Below, in pieces: positions 28,213 through 38,398 of a stretch of 64,000 nucleotides of DNA; the stretch's first letter is position 1; every line of letters starts with the position of its first letter. The stretch spans positions 945,756-1,009,755 of the forward strand of contig NZ_JRYR02000002.1 of the NCBI RefSeq assembly GCF_000807855.2, in the 5' to 3' direction. The notes under the pieces are model-generated. The model was not told the DNA's origin. It did no database searches and worked only from the letters and a program-made list of their open reading frames with translations. The translations under genes were made by a program, and so were the position numbers. This DNA comes from Flammeovirga pacifica (GTDB lineage Bacteria > Bacteroidota > Bacteroidia > Cytophagales > Flammeovirgaceae).

Positions 28213-28932
28213 ATGAATATCAGACAACTTACTATTACCGCTCTCTTACTTCTTTTTAACGTTAGTATCTGTAACGGACAGGCAGCTATTTTGGTCCTTA
28301 TCTTTGGAGATAAAGTAGCCTCAGAAAACTTCCACCTGAGTTTAGATGTAGGGGCAAATACCACCTTTTATGAGAACTCTCCAGGCGATGTTAAAATGGG
28401 ATGGAATTTCGGATTGGGTACTCATACAAAGCTCGCTGAAAAATGGCAATTAGTGGGTGAATTTAAAATGATTAGTGATAGAAGTAGAAGGAATACACCT
28501 AGAATTCTACCTGTACCAGATTTTGCAGATTCATTAATCTCTCAAAAAACAACTTCTTGGGACATAAGATATTTTGATGTACCCATTTTAGTGAGATATT
28601 CTATATCGGATAAGTGGCATATTGGTACTGGACCTCAGTTTTCTTTTTTATCTAAAAGTACTGAAGTCACAGAATTAGATCTTACTAATGGTAATAATGC
28701 TACCATTAACCAAGATACAAAATCCTATTTAAAAAATGTAAACTACAATTGGACGATGGAAATCGTACACAGTTTTGGTAAAGTAAGAGAAGGTAAAGGT
28801 ATCGATCTAAGATTAAGGTATGTAATGGGATTAGCCAATGTTTTCAATGATAATGTTGCCTTGCAATCTAAAACAAGTGTCTTACAATTTATTGTAACAT
28901 TACCATTCATCGAAGGGACATCATCTCAATAA
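28213..28932 (+). CDS. Small outer-membrane beta-barrel protein
   Basis: The 239-residue product has a signal peptide (1-22) and alternating beta-strand segments with aromatic ends (WNFGLGTHTKLAEKWQLVGEFKM, WDIRYFDVPILVRYSIS, WHIGTGPQFSFLS, GIDLRLRYVMGLANVF), typical of the PorT-like/OMP beta-barrel family of about eight strands. It ends VLQFIVTLPF followed by a short tail. Roles in this family vary and cannot be told here. A terminator follows at 29035-29074. Confidence 0.72.
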   Translation: MNIRQLTITALLLLFNVSICNGQAAILVLIFGDKVASENFHLSLDVGANTTFYENSPGDVKMGWNFGLGTHTKLAEKWQLVGEFKMISDRSRRNTPRILPVPDFADSLISQKTTSWDIRYFDVPILVRYSISDKWHIGTGPQFSFLSKSTEVTELDLTNGNNATINQDTKSYLKNVNYNWTMEIVHSFGKVREGKGIDLRLRYVMGLANVFNDNVALQSKTSVLQFIVTLPFIEGTSSQ

Positions 28933-29034
28933 AATATGAAGAACCTCTTTGATGTAGATTTAAACCATATTCTTTCAACCTAAAAAGAAATTGTGAAAGT
29001 AATGATAGAATAACACTTTGTTTTTATTCTACAG

Positions 29035-29075
29035 AATAGGGAATCTCAAAATGTGATGAGGTTCCCTATTTTTTT
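29035..29075 (+). terminator. Intrinsic terminator after the barrel gene
   Basis: AATAGGGAA (29035-29043) pairs with TTCCCTATT (29062-29070), with CTCA/TGAG inside, and seven T follow. Confidence 0.85.
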
Positions 29076-29208
29076 GCTCACCTATCCATCACCAATGGTA
29101 TTTGTAAGTATTTATAATGAGAGATACAATGAATAAATCGATAAGTACATAAATTCTTTAAGCCTACTGTAAATTGAATTTATTATTTTTAATGAATGAT
29201 TACTTAAT

Positions 29209-30726
29209 ATGAAATTCAATTTTTTTACAATTGCACTATGCTGTTGTCTGTTTCTTAAATTAACCAATACGGTAGCACAAAAAACAGATCAACCCAACTT
29301 AATTTTGATCATCACAGATGAGCATAATTTTAGAACCATTGGAATGTACAAAGAAATCTTAGCAAAAAGAGGACTTTCAGAATTGGCCAATCCTTGGGGT
29401 GAAATACCCAACTTTTCAACTCCATTTATTGATAGAATAGGAAAAGAAGGAGCTACTTTAACAAGTATGTATTCTTCTACTCCTTCTTGTGCTCCTTCTA
29501 GAGCATCGATGTTTACAGGTAACTACCCTCAAACTGTAGGGGTACCTAAAAATGGCAAAGGACTTAAAAAAAATGCACAAACTATTGCAAAAGTATTGAA
29601 CAAAGCTGATTATAAAACAGGATATATTGGTAAATGGCACTTGGCTGTAGATAATGCTAAGCCTGGTTGGCAACCCGATCCGGCATACCACGGGTTTACT
29701 GATCATAAATACATGTTTAATAGAGGACACTGGAAAAAAATTGAGATGAAAAACAATTCACCTTATATTCCAGATGAAAACTCTAGAAAAGCAACTACAA
29801 CAGCTAATGAAGAAACTTTTACCACTGATTTTCTCACCAATAGAACTCTTGAGTTCATAGAGGAAAATCAAAAAGATCCTTTTATGTGTGTTTTAAGTTT
29901 ACCTGATCCACACACACCTAACTTGGTAAGATCTCCTTATGACACAATGTATAAGAAAAGTGATGTTAAGTTACCAAATACATATTCTACGACTAAACTA
30001 AGAGAAGAAGATCACCCTTCATGGATTACTAAAAAACAACGTTTTAAAATTGGATATGATTCTACAAAACTAATTCATCAGGTGACTCAATATCATGGTA
30101 TGGTTAAATGTATTGATGATAACGTAGGCAAGATCTTTCAAAAATTAGAAGACTTAAATATTTTAGACAATACTATTATAGTTTTTACTTCTGACCATGG
30201 AGATATGCTGGGAGAACATGGACATGAAAATAAAGGAACTCCATATGAAAGTTCTGCATTGATTCCTTTTTTAATTCGATACCCTAAAGGAGTCAATCAA
30301 GGTACAGTTGTAGACTATGCATTTAATACGACAGATTGGATGGATACTTTTTTATCTTTAATGCAGGTTGATAAAGCTGTTTTTGATCCAAATTCTACAG
30401 AAGGTCATGACTTTTCTTCTTTACTGAAAGATGGTGATAAGAGTACATTTGAAAATACCACCTTTGTAAGAATAGATAGTTGGGTCGCAGCTATCACAGA
30501 TAGATATAAATTAGTATACGATGCTCAACTGAAGAAACCTTGGTTGTATGATTTGCAAAAAGATCCTTCTGAATCACAAAATCTATTTGATCAAGAAGAA
30601 TATAAATCTATCATTTCAGCACTTTCAATAAAGTTATTAAAGTATGGTAAACGTACAAATGATAGTGTGGTAAACAATGCGAAGATGCAAGCACATATCA
30701 AACAGAACATCACTGAATCAAAGTAA
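29209..30726 (+). CDS. Secreted type I sulfatase (CAPSR)
   Basis: The 505-residue product has a signal peptide (about 1-23) and a sulfatase domain with the maturation motif CAPSR (Cys94 to Arg98) followed by ASMFTGN. Metal-site blocks are LIITDEHN at the start (Asp-Glu-His in place of the usual Asp-Asp) and TSDHGDMLGEHG (Asp/His). The latter, with the long GHENKGTPYE loop, is common in S1 subfamilies that act on glycosaminoglycans and algal galactans; I would not name the subfamily. It probably removes a ring sulfate from the target galactan in the periplasm. It is the first gene of the main locus, has its own terminator, and lies 498 bases before SusC. Confidence 0.9.
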   Translation: MKFNFFTIALCCCLFLKLTNTVAQKTDQPNLILIITDEHNFRTIGMYKEILAKRGLSELANPWGEIPNFSTPFIDRIGKEGATLTSMYSSTPSCAPSRASMFTGNYPQTVGVPKNGKGLKKNAQTIAKVLNKADYKTGYIGKWHLAVDNAKPGWQPDPAYHGFTDHKYMFNRGHWKKIEMKNNSPYIPDENSRKATTTANEETFTTDFLTNRTLEFIEENQKDPFMCVLSLPDPHTPNLVRSPYDTMYKKSDVKLPNTYSTTKLREEDHPSWITKKQRFKIGYDSTKLIHQVTQYHGMVKCIDDNVGKIFQKLEDLNILDNTIIVFTSDHGDMLGEHGHENKGTPYESSALIPFLIRYPKGVNQGTVVDYAFNTTDWMDTFLSLMQVDKAVFDPNSTEGHDFSSLLKDGDKSTFENTTFVRIDSWVAAITDRYKLVYDAQLKKPWLYDLQKDPSESQNLFDQEEYKSIISALSIKLLKYGKRTNDSVVNNAKMQAHIKQNITESK

Positions 30727-30750
30727 TATTCATATATACTATTTAATTAA

Positions 30751-30800
30751 AACGGAAGAAGAAAGTGTTGATACATTTTCTTCTTCCGTTTTTTATTTTT
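30751..30800 (+). terminator. Intrinsic terminator after the CAPSR sulfatase
   Basis: A perfect 14-base stem (30751-30764 with 30777-30790), a 12-base loop and a long T run. Confidence 0.92.
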
Positions 30801-31224
30801 TTTAGAATCATTATTCTAAAAAATTAATAATACTTAAATGTTTACGCCGAACTACTATCTATAAAATACAAGCTGTACTTTTGGTTAGTATTAAATGAAA
30901 ATCAATTAAATAATTAAAATTCCTCCTATCTGTCACTATTAAATAAATGAGTGCAGACACTTATAAAACATCAAGATACACTTCTTAAAAGTATCAATTA
31001 GCTAAACATCTTACTGTATCTAAAAATATACTAACCTGTCTTTCAGTCTTTTAAATATTTATCACAATATATGGAAGCCTGGATACACTACATACATCGA
31101 AAGGCACACCTGTTGTAAAATGTACAATTAGTTTTGAAGCATAAATCAAAATGATTATTTCGCAAATCATCACTGTCAGAAGTATAAACGCTTCTCTGAT
31201 TTATACTTTTAGATCTTAGATGAA
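30801..31224 (+). promoter_or_regulatory. Upstream region of the SusC/SusD operon
   Basis: This gene-free region should carry the HTCS-controlled promoter. The clearest structure is an inverted repeat close to the start codon: AAGTATAAA (31180-31188) and TTTATACTT (31200-31208), with AGAAG/CTTCT nested at 31178-31195. The right arm includes TACTTTTA, close to a -7 element. The region 30840-31060 is AT-rich with no other clear structure. Confidence 0.45.
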
Positions 31225-34200
31225 ATGAATTCACACAACATGAAAAGAATTTTTACTGTTTTTTATCGACTAAAACTTACAGCCCTTCTTTTCTCTGTAT
31301 TGAGTATTTTAATGCTTACTTCGATGGAAGTAAATGCTCAATCCAAACAAATTTCGGGTAAAGTGGTTAGTGCAGAAGATGATCTTCCATTGCCAGGCGT
31401 AAATGTACGCATTAAAGGAACTACACAGGGTACAATCACCAATTTTGAAGGTGAATACTCAATTATTATTGAAACAGGTGAAACTATTGAATTTAGTTTT
31501 ATCGGCATGCTTCCTAAAGAAGTAAAAGTAGCTACTCAATCTGTGATTAATGTATCTCTACAAACAGATGTTCAGGTATTAGATGAAGTAGTTAAAATCG
31601 GTTATGGTGAGCAAAAGAAAAAAGAAGTTTCTGGAGCTGTTGCCCATGTTACAAGTGATGCATTAGAGGCTTATGTCTCAGGAGATGCTGCACAGGCTTT
31701 ACAAGGTCAAGTTGCTGGTGTTAACGTTACAACATCAGGTTCTCCTGGTGCAGATGCTGTCATACAAATACGTGGTGTAAGTACTGTTTCTGATGTTGCT
31801 GGTGCTACAGAACCACTTTATGTTGTCGATGGTATACCTCAAAATGAGAACCCTAGACTTGCTCCATCAGAGATTGAAACTATGGATATCCTAAAAGACC
31901 TTGCTTCATGTGCAATTTATGGTACTAGAGGTGCTAACGGTGTAATTCTTATTACTACTAAAAAAGGTAACTCAGGCAAACTTAATGTATCATTAGATGC
32001 TTCTTATGGTGTAAAAAATATCATCACAGATATTGATCTAATGAATACACCTCAGCAAGTTTACTTTGATATGATTAAGGAAAGGAATCGAGGTTCAAAC
32101 GATTTTGATAACTCTACCAACTTACCTATTCCAAGAAACCCTACTATGTTCCAAAACAACACCAATTTATCAGATGTTGTTATTTTGGATAATCAACCTA
32201 CACAAAACTATAATATTGGTGTAAATGGTGGAGGAAAAGGAATTACTTATAACCTTACAGGTGGATATTATGGCGATCAAGGTTCTTTAATTAACTCAGG
32301 ATTTTCTCGTTATAATGGTCGTGCTGGTATTCGTTATAAACAAGGTCGTTGGGACATTAACTCGTCTATCGCGATTAGTTCTGAAAAATTAGCTCGTTCT
32401 TCTTCTAACTTATTGACTCAAACAATTCGTTATGCGCCGTATAAACCGGTACTTGATCCTAATTCTGATGAGGCAATTATTGATGAAGGAAATCCGACTA
32501 CCACCAATAACGTACTAGAATCTATGAAGATGGAAGATGTTACTCATCGAGATCGTATGCAAGGTAATATTAGTGCTACATATGAGATTGTTAAAGGGTT
32601 AAAATTAACATCCAACTTAGGTGTAAGTAGTATCAATGAATTTAGATACCGTTTCAAACCATTTATCGAAAATTACGATGAAGATGGTATTCTACAATCT
32701 GATCCCGCTGTTTCTTATATTATTAATGAATCAGCAAGAAGAACCAACCTTTCAGCCGATGCTCGTTTGTCTTATACAAAACAGTTTGGTGATCATAAAA
32801 TCTCTGGTATTCTTGGTACATCCATAGAAAGTCATACAAGAGATAGTTTTACCGCACAAAAAAATGGCATTATTGATAATTCGATTCGTGTACTTAACGG
32901 TGCTGTTTTAGCAGCTTCTGCAACAAGTGGATACAATTATGTATATAACATTATTGGTACACTAGGTCGTATTACTTATGATTACAAATCAAAATACATT
33001 CTTTCTGTAAGTGGTAACTATAACGGTAACTCTAAGTTTGCTAGTGATAAAAAATGGAAGTTTTTCCCATCAGCTTCGGCTGCTTGGAATGTTTCTGAAG
33101 AAGGTTTCTGGGATGGCTTTAGACCTGTAGTAAACAACTTTAAGGTTAGAGGATCTCATGGTCAAGTAGGTGGACAAAGTTTCCTTCCTTATACTGATAA
33201 GGCAACGATTCAAAATGGTATGGATTACCCTTTCGGATCTGGTGGCTTCCCAACATTATATTATGGTGCTGCACAACAAAGTTATGCTAACGGAGAAGTA
33301 CAATGGGAAACATCTATTCAAAATAACATTGGTATCGACTTAGGTTTATTTGATAACAGATTGATATTGACTTCAGATATTTACCACACTCAAAAATCTG
33401 ATATGTTATTCCCTGTTCAGTTACCTCCTTCTGCAGGTGTAGGAACAGGTGGAGATTCTAAACTGACGATGAACTTAGGTAATATGGTAAATAGTGGTTT
33501 TGAATTATCAGCTACTGTAAAAGGTAGAAAGAAAGAATTCAATTGGTCATTAACAGGTACATTTACTAAAAACGTTAACGAGATTACAAGTCTTAATACA
33601 GAAGACTTTATCTATACCACTGATAACGGACTAATTAGTGGTGCTGGTCCTTCTTCTAAAGTAACTGTATTTTCAGAAGGATATGAAGCAGGTGCTTTCT
33701 TCTTGTATAAAACGGATGGTGTTATCCAATCTGAAGAGCAACTTAGAAGTTACCAAAAGATAAAGCCAGACGCGCGTATGGGTGATCTAATTTATCAAGA
33801 TACTAATGGTGATGGTCAAATAACTGATGAAGATAGAGTGTATATGGGTTCTGGTTTCTCAGATTGGGAAAGTGGACTTATTGTTAATCTAAGCTGGAAA
33901 GGTTTTGACTTTATGATGCATTGGTACGCAGCTGTTGGTCATATGGTGATGAATGGATCGAAAGCAATGGCATACTCAGAAGGACGTCATGCTGATCAAG
34001 TAGGTACATGGAACAGAGCCAACCCTACTTCAGAAATTCCAGCATGGAGAGGTACTACTAAAGAACATGATAACTTTAGAGGTTATACTGATATGTGGTT
34101 GGAAGATGGTTCTTTCCTTAGACTTAAGAATGTACAGTTAGGTTATACTATACCTCAACATGCTATACAGCGTTTAGGTATATCAAATTGTAGAATTTTT

Positions 34201-34347
34201 GTATCTGCTCAAAACCCTCTAACATTCACTAAATATACAGGTTACGACCCTGAATCTGCAGGTAATGGTGTTTCATCTAGAGGTTTAGATAAAGGAAACT
34301 ATCCAATTGCAGCATTGTATCTCACAGGATTTAAATTAAACTTCTAG
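31225..34347 (+). CDS. susC-like: SusC-like TonB-dependent glycan transporter
   Basis: The 1040-residue outer-membrane protein has a signal peptide (ending VNAQ near residue 39; the ATG at residue 6 is an alternative start), a carboxypeptidase-regulatory-like domain (about 43-120, SGKVVSAEDDLPLPGVNV), a plug (about 130-245, RGVSTV and GTRGANGVILITTKKG) and a 22-strand barrel ending YLTGFKLNF. It imports oligosaccharides with the SusD partner that closes its mouth, powered by TonB. SusD starts 11 bases after the stop and the third gene 3 bases after that, so the three form one operon, ended by the terminator at 38365. The glycan is inferred, from the sulfatases and GH110 nearby, to be a sulfated galactan. 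Confidence 0.95.
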   Translation: MNSHNMKRIFTVFYRLKLTALLFSVLSILMLTSMEVNAQSKQISGKVVSAEDDLPLPGVNVRIKGTTQGTITNFEGEYSIIIETGETIEFSFIGMLPKEVKVATQSVINVSLQTDVQVLDEVVKIGYGEQKKKEVSGAVAHVTSDALEAYVSGDAAQALQGQVAGVNVTTSGSPGADAVIQIRGVSTVSDVAGATEPLYVVDGIPQNENPRLAPSEIETMDILKDLASCAIYGTRGANGVILITTKKGNSGKLNVSLDASYGVKNIITDIDLMNTPQQVYFDMIKERNRGSNDFDNSTNLPIPRNPTMFQNNTNLSDVVILDNQPTQNYNIGVNGGGKGITYNLTGGYYGDQGSLINSGFSRYNGRAGIRYKQGRWDINSSIAISSEKLARSSSNLLTQTIRYAPYKPVLDPNSDEAIIDEGNPTTTNNVLESMKMEDVTHRDRMQGNISATYEIVKGLKLTSNLGVSSINEFRYRFKPFIENYDEDGILQSDPAVSYIINESARRTNLSADARLSYTKQFGDHKISGILGTSIESHTRDSFTAQKNGIIDNSIRVLNGAVLAASATSGYNYVYNIIGTLGRITYDYKSKYILSVSGNYNGNSKFASDKKWKFFPSASAAWNVSEEGFWDGFRPVVNNFKVRGSHGQVGGQSFLPYTDKATIQNGMDYPFGSGGFPTLYYGAAQQSYANGEVQWETSIQNNIGIDLGLFDNRLILTSDIYHTQKSDMLFPVQLPPSAGVGTGGDSKLTMNLGNMVNSGFELSATVKGRKKEFNWSLTGTFTKNVNEITSLNTEDFIYTTDNGLISGAGPSSKVTVFSEGYEAGAFFLYKTDGVIQSEEQLRSYQKIKPDARMGDLIYQDTNGDGQITDEDRVYMGSGFSDWESGLIVNLSWKGFDFMMHWYAAVGHMVMNGSKAMAYSEGRHADQVGTWNRANPTSEIPAWRGTTKEHDNFRGYTDMWLEDGSFLRLKNVQLGYTIPQHAIQRLGISNCRIFVSAQNPLTFTKYTGYDPESAGNGVSSRGLDKGNYPIAALYLTGFKLNF

Positions 34348-34358
34348 TCCCAACGGTA

Positions 34359-36194
34359 ATGAAGATGAATTATAAATATATCACTAAACTAGGCTTATTA
34401 TTAGGGTTAACTTCTCTTTTAATTGGGTGTAATGATTTTCTTGAAGAAAACAACCCAAATGCAAAGCCAAAAGAAGACTACTTCTCTTCTTTAACAGAAT
34501 CAGATAAAGTCTTAACTTCCACCTATTCAGCCTTATTAAATCACTACAATTATAATATTGTTGAAGAAGCATGGAGATCTGATTTAGCATATCCTTCTAA
34601 TGCAGTAGGAAGACCCGCTTTATCTGCCAACGGTGAGCAATGGTACTTTAAAACGTATACCAACTCTCAAAAAGAGATCAATAGTAAATGGGCCGCACTA
34701 TATACTGGTATTTTTAGAGCCAATCAATTAATTGAAGGTTTAGAAGGACCACTTAAAGCGGAAAGTGAAAACGAGATCTGGTTGGCACAAATGGCACAAG
34801 CTAGAATGTTGAGAGGTATCTTCCATTACTGGGCTTATCAAACTTTTAATAATGGTAGAGTTATCATTAGAGATAAAGTACCAGAAGAGTTAGAAGATTT
34901 CAACATTCCAGTGTCTTCTAAAGAAGAAGTGAGAGCTTTTATCTTAAAAGATTTTGAATATGCTTACGAACACCTGCCTGCAAGTTGGGGAAGTGCTTCG
35001 GCCAATGAATTGGCTGCAGGTAGAGTAAATAAAGGGGTAGCTACTATGTTTTTAGCCAATCTTTATTTCTTAGAATCTCCAGCAGCTGTTGATGGTGATG
35101 CTATAGATCCTGATTACACTAAAGCACTTGAATACTATAAGGAGCTAGAAAATAACTACGGGCTTTCTTTAGAAGGTGAAAAAGAATTAGTGTTTACTCG
35201 TGCTGGTGAATTCAATAAAGAGTCTATTTTTGAAATTGTTTATGATGATAATTTAAGACCAGAATTAGATCGTTTTGACGAAAGCTCACCAAGTAACCGT
35301 TTTGCTAGATATACTGCTCCTGGTACTAAAGGGGGACAAAGAGCTATTACTCCAAATGGTTGGTTAGCTTATAAATACAAAACTGATCCTGTAGATAGAA
35401 AAGACCCTAGAAATATAGTAAAAGTAACGGATGTAAAAACAGGTCTTGAAGTAGATACTTTACGCTTTGTTTCTATTAGAACTTCTGCAGCGATAGCCTT
35501 AGTAAACGATATTCACACACCATATTATCGTGCTGAAATGACTCCTTTAGAAGTTACTTTCGGGAAATATGAATTTGCTTATTTTAAACAATTTTCAAAT
35601 CACGATATCGTTACTTCGGAAGTCAACTTACCAAAAGGGGTTTGGTACTCTGGTAAAAATGTAACTATTCACCGTTTGTCTGAAGTCTATTTAAATATGG
35701 CGGAGATCTACTTAAGATTAGGTGATCTTACGACAGGTTTAAAATATATTAATGATGTTCGTGCAAAATGGGGATTAGTTTTAATTGGACCTTCTTCTAC
35801 CGGGGATCATTCTGATAGAACTTATGATGAAAAAATGTATACTATTGAGCAAGCTTTAGAGCATATCATGTATACAGAAAAACCCTTAGAGTTATCTGTG
35901 GAGGGACATCAAATTCGTTGGACAGATTTAAGAAGATGGGGAATTATCAAAGAGAATTTCGAGAATATTTCTAAGCAAATATATCATACACAACGTTTTA
36001 GGTTTATCCATCCGGAAACAGGTAATATTGTCAATAGAAATAGAGCTGAAATCTTTGAAGGTACAGACCAAAACGGTAATAGTATAGATATTATAGATTG
36101 TATTGATGCATCGCTCAATTATATTCCTGAGTTACATGATTACTATCCTCTACCACTTGAAGAAATTATCTCTAACCCGAATTTAGGTCAATAA
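34359..36194 (+). CDS. susD-like: SusD-like surface glycan-binding lipoprotein
   Basis: The 611-residue product has a lipoprotein signal (LLIGCNDF, Cys24) and the SusD/RagB layout: an N-terminal segment DFLEENNPNAKPKEDYFSS, helical tetratricopeptide-like repeats (YLNMAEIYLRLGDLTTGLKYINDVRAKWGL is a classic SusD block), and the C-terminal LSVEGHQIRWTDLRRWG and YYPLPLEEIISNPNL. It sits on the SusC barrel and passes glycan to it. It is somewhat longer than the usual 500-550 residues. Confidence 0.95.
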   Translation: MKMNYKYITKLGLLLGLTSLLIGCNDFLEENNPNAKPKEDYFSSLTESDKVLTSTYSALLNHYNYNIVEEAWRSDLAYPSNAVGRPALSANGEQWYFKTYTNSQKEINSKWAALYTGIFRANQLIEGLEGPLKAESENEIWLAQMAQARMLRGIFHYWAYQTFNNGRVIIRDKVPEELEDFNIPVSSKEEVRAFILKDFEYAYEHLPASWGSASANELAAGRVNKGVATMFLANLYFLESPAAVDGDAIDPDYTKALEYYKELENNYGLSLEGEKELVFTRAGEFNKESIFEIVYDDNLRPELDRFDESSPSNRFARYTAPGTKGGQRAITPNGWLAYKYKTDPVDRKDPRNIVKVTDVKTGLEVDTLRFVSIRTSAAIALVNDIHTPYYRAEMTPLEVTFGKYEFAYFKQFSNHDIVTSEVNLPKGVWYSGKNVTIHRLSEVYLNMAEIYLRLGDLTTGLKYINDVRAKWGLVLIGPSSTGDHSDRTYDEKMYTIEQALEHIMYTEKPLELSVEGHQIRWTDLRRWGIIKENFENISKQIYHTQRFRFIHPETGNIVNRNRAEIFEGTDQNGNSIDIIDCIDASLNYIPELHDYYPLPLEEIISNPNLGQ

Positions 36195-36197
36195 ATC

Positions 36198-38342
36198 ATG
36201 AAATACATTAATAAATTAATTGTCGTTCTATTGGCCATCTTAGCAATGGCTTGTAATAGAGATGAAGAAAATAAACCCTCATGGTCGGATGTATCTTGGT
36301 ATACTGAAGCAGGTGGATGGGCACATCAAAATTTAGCAAGACAAGTAGGACAGTCAATGTCTTTTATGGATCTTTCTCAAGGAGTCTACTCGCATCAGTG
36401 GCTTATTGACAGTGGTAACTATTTTATCGCTGGTGAATTTCAGAAAGGAGATGATCTTACGGATTTTATTATCCCTGGTTCAACGAATACATCTGAAGAT
36501 TATAATATCAATGTGCTTTTTACTGTAGAAGGTAAACAAGGTGTTCGTCTTTACAATAAATTCTATAATCCTGTTAAATACATCGGTTATAATGGAGATG
36601 CTGACCATGCAGATACCCTTGAATCATATCTAGGTGATGACGGAATGTGGGTGATCGATACTACCTTAGTTGTAGATGTCTATGGTGAAATTTATGCTGA
36701 AGCAGAATTAGAAGTTGACGGTCAAGTGATTGCAACAATCAACCAAGATTCTATGATATACATCCAAAACGGAGAAACTAAAGTACTTCGTGATATAGAC
36801 GATAAAGACCAATGGCCAACTTTAACAATTGACCTTGAACAAAAGTTTATATATAGAGACATCACATCTAAAGGTCGTACAGATACAAGAACGTGGGTCT
36901 TCCCTCCTAATGCTGAAATTGTCGCTTTTAATAACGAAGGAATTAGCTATTTAGAAGCTGAAAATGCTATTGAAGTAGAGATGAGATTCAACGACTTTGT
37001 TCAAAAGGAAAGTGCAGGTAACATGACTGCTGAAAGAACCTATGATGTTGTTGCTGATAAACAAAAGATTGATCTTCCGTTTAGGTTTAATGTTGCTCCT
37101 CCAGAGTTAAAAGCTGCTTATAAAGTATATCATAGAGGTGTTGAAGTTCTCTCTATTGGTGAAGACGATGAACCTAGTGAAGATGAATCTACATGGACTA
37201 CTCTTGATATTGCACTAGATGATGAACTAGTATTTGAAGATCTTACCAATGAAGTAGTTGAAATTAAACGTGCATGGGAATTTGTAAGTGGTGAAAGAAG
37301 TGGTGAATCTGGAACAGAAAAAACAGATACTAATAAGTACACTACTCAAGGTAATGGTTTGAAAGTTGGTAGCTTTACTGTAACAAGAACTATCAATAAG
37401 GAAGAGCAAACAGATACTAAAGTTATTCCATTAAAATTAAATGTTACGCTTTCACAAGAGGGTGATACAGAAATTTTAGGTGATGTATTCACAATGGATG
37501 AAATCACAAATACTGTTTCATTCTTTAGTAACGAGATATTACAAGATATTCCTGCATCTTCTGCAAGTGATTTCACTATATCAGGAACAGATTACCTTGG
37601 AAATCCTCTAACGCTTAACATTACTGCTGTGGCACTAAATCCTGATGATCATAAACAAGTGATGATCACTTTAGATGCAGATACTTACAATTCTGATTTC
37701 CTTCACCTTTCTTACAATGGTACTGCCATTATTTCTAGAGCTGGTATCGCATTAAATCCTTTTGATTTAGACGTTGTCAATACAAATAATGCAGCACAAC
37801 AATTGGATGATCGCTTTAGAAGTTTTGAAGAATACAAAGGAAAAGAAAATGGTGGTAAAGCAATGGGATGGTTCTCTTCTCATGATGCACAGTCTGATAG
37901 ATATTTCTATTATAATAGAGTTGATGAAAACGCAAGTGATGGTGGTTTCAGTTTGAAATTTCACTTAGAAGATGATATATCCACTATTAATAGATTAAAG
38001 AAAGTAGAAACGATCACCTCTGAAGATTTCTTTATTTCTTACACAGAATCTACTTATGAAATATCATTTGATATTTACGTTGTGGAAGGTCAAATCACTT
38101 CTCCATTAACTGATAACTTTGAAATCAATATGGTTAGTTCTACTCAGAATACTGTCAGTACGATTGATTTTAATAGTATTGAAAAAGGTAAATGGGTAAA
38201 AGTAGTCATCAGAGATACTTACTATGACACAACTGATAAAACTAAGTTGCAATTCCAATTTAAAGAAACAACTAGTAGTGCAGGTCCAGTTACTTTCTTT
38301 ATTGATAATACATCAATGAAAGAAATCAAAGTAAGACCTTAG
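36198..38342 (+). CDS. Surface glycan-binding lipoprotein with tandem Ig-like repeats (SusE/F position)
   Basis: The 714-residue product has a lipoprotein signal (LAMACNRD, Cys19) and starts 3 bases after susD. No enzyme motif is seen. Two consecutive segments look like repeats of one domain: about 180-300 (IYIQNGETKVL, WPTLTIDLEQKFIYRDITS, RTWVFPP) and about 303-405 (VYHRGVEVLSIG, WTTLDIALDDELVFEDLTN, RAWEFVSG), suggesting PKD/Ig-like spacers that lift the binding end from the surface. The C-terminal part (about 545-714) is a jelly-roll-like domain rich in aromatics (FEEYKGKENGG, WFSSHDAQSDRYFYYNRV, FFIDNTSMKE) and is the likely glycan-binding module. Its ending resembles the partial gene at the left window edge. 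Confidence 0.82.
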   Translation: MKYINKLIVVLLAILAMACNRDEENKPSWSDVSWYTEAGGWAHQNLARQVGQSMSFMDLSQGVYSHQWLIDSGNYFIAGEFQKGDDLTDFIIPGSTNTSEDYNINVLFTVEGKQGVRLYNKFYNPVKYIGYNGDADHADTLESYLGDDGMWVIDTTLVVDVYGEIYAEAELEVDGQVIATINQDSMIYIQNGETKVLRDIDDKDQWPTLTIDLEQKFIYRDITSKGRTDTRTWVFPPNAEIVAFNNEGISYLEAENAIEVEMRFNDFVQKESAGNMTAERTYDVVADKQKIDLPFRFNVAPPELKAAYKVYHRGVEVLSIGEDDEPSEDESTWTTLDIALDDELVFEDLTNEVVEIKRAWEFVSGERSGESGTEKTDTNKYTTQGNGLKVGSFTVTRTINKEEQTDTKVIPLKLNVTLSQEGDTEILGDVFTMDEITNTVSFFSNEILQDIPASSASDFTISGTDYLGNPLTLNITAVALNPDDHKQVMITLDADTYNSDFLHLSYNGTAIISRAGIALNPFDLDVVNTNNAAQQLDDRFRSFEEYKGKENGGKAMGWFSSHDAQSDRYFYYNRVDENASDGGFSLKFHLEDDISTINRLKKVETITSEDFFISYTESTYEISFDIYVVEGQITSPLTDNFEINMVSSTQNTVSTIDFNSIEKGKWVKVVIRDTYYDTTDKTKLQFQFKETTSSAGPVTFFIDNTSMKEIKVRP

Positions 38343-38364
38343 TTATAGTTTAAGATCACATATT

Positions 38365-38398
38365 AGGATGTCTCAAGTAGTTGAGACATCCTTTTTTT
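38365..38398 (+). terminator. Terminator of the SusC/SusD operon
   Basis: A perfect 12-base stem (38365-38376 with 38381-38392), loop GTAG, then seven T. Confidence 0.95.
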
